A stretch of 16,816 nt of DNA from an uncultured Fusobacterium sp. (GTDB lineage Bacteria > Fusobacteriota > Fusobacteriia > Fusobacteriales > Fusobacteriaceae): assembly GCA_900543175.1 (NCBI GenBank), contig UQQO01000038.1, positions 1-16,816 of the forward strand, written 5' to 3'. The notes under the pieces are model-generated. The model ran no database searches. It had not been told where the DNA came from and was given only the letters and a program-made list of their open reading frames with translations. The translations under genes were made by a program, and so were the position numbers. Below, piece after piece: positions 16,762 through 16,816 of the stretch (position 1 is the first letter of the stretch; each line of letters opens with the position of its first letter).

Positions 16762-16816
16762 ACTTTACCATAAACTTCACCAGCAACGATAACGTCACCA
16801 ATTTTTAAAGTTCCTT
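16762..16816. repeat. Edge copy of the 55-base infB repeat, joined upstream of rimP
   Basis: The last 55 bases of the window equal infB positions 13214-13268 in the same orientation with no mismatch. Only 24 bases (16738-16761) of apparently native sequence, holding the rimP ribosome binding site, separate the copy from rimP. Read in the infB frame (minus strand) the copy encodes GTLKIGDVIVAGEVYGKV, then ten foreign residues (ESEVTKILWN), then a TAA that overlaps the rimP start in another frame. This is most likely an assembly end artefact. A head-to-tail duplication junction is the alternative. Confidence 0.95.

Overview
The window is a dense, AT-rich stretch of bacterial housekeeping DNA. 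All 14 protein genes lie on the minus strand, so everything is transcribed from right to left. Low G+C, strong AAGGAGG-type ribosome binding sites, intergenic gaps mostly below 40 bases, and a gene order mixing proteobacterial and Bacillus-type arrangements point to Fusobacteriota, probably Fusobacterium or a close relative. This is inferred from gene order and composition; no species can be named from the sequence alone. I found no RNA genes, mobile elements, CRISPR arrays or riboswitches.

Read in the direction of transcription there are three blocks. Block 1 (16761 to about 8896) is the nusA-infB type translation and transcription cluster: rimP, nusA, a fused YlxR/L7Ae RNA-binding protein, infB and rbfA. 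It runs on into recJ and tig and ends at a strong palindromic terminator. Block 2 (about 8875 to 1329) is a proteostasis and translation block: clpP, clpX, lon, engB, valS. The gap in front of clpP is the natural place for its promoter. Block 3 (about 1312 to 92) holds a small unrecognised protein that looks like a winged helix, with its own candidate promoter and a clear hairpin terminator, and then a Cof-type HAD phosphatase placed just beyond that terminator.

The genes form a coherent set. RimP and RbfA mature the 30S subunit, IF2 starts translation, NusA and YlxR act on RNA polymerase and RNA, EngB assembles the 50S subunit, and ValRS charges tRNA. Trigger factor receives nascent chains, and ClpXP and Lon remove failed or regulatory proteins. 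RecJ is the DNA-repair member.

No gene is broken and none looks like an undescribed system. The most notable item is at the right edge. The last 55 bases (16762-16816) are an exact, same-orientation copy of an internal piece of infB (13214-13268), joined directly upstream of the rimP ribosome binding site. This is most likely an assembly-graph end, but it has exactly the geometry of a head-to-tail duplication or circle of a 3,548-base unit. Also worth a look are the YlxR-L7Ae fusion, the mixed gene order, and the HAD gene sitting immediately behind a terminator.
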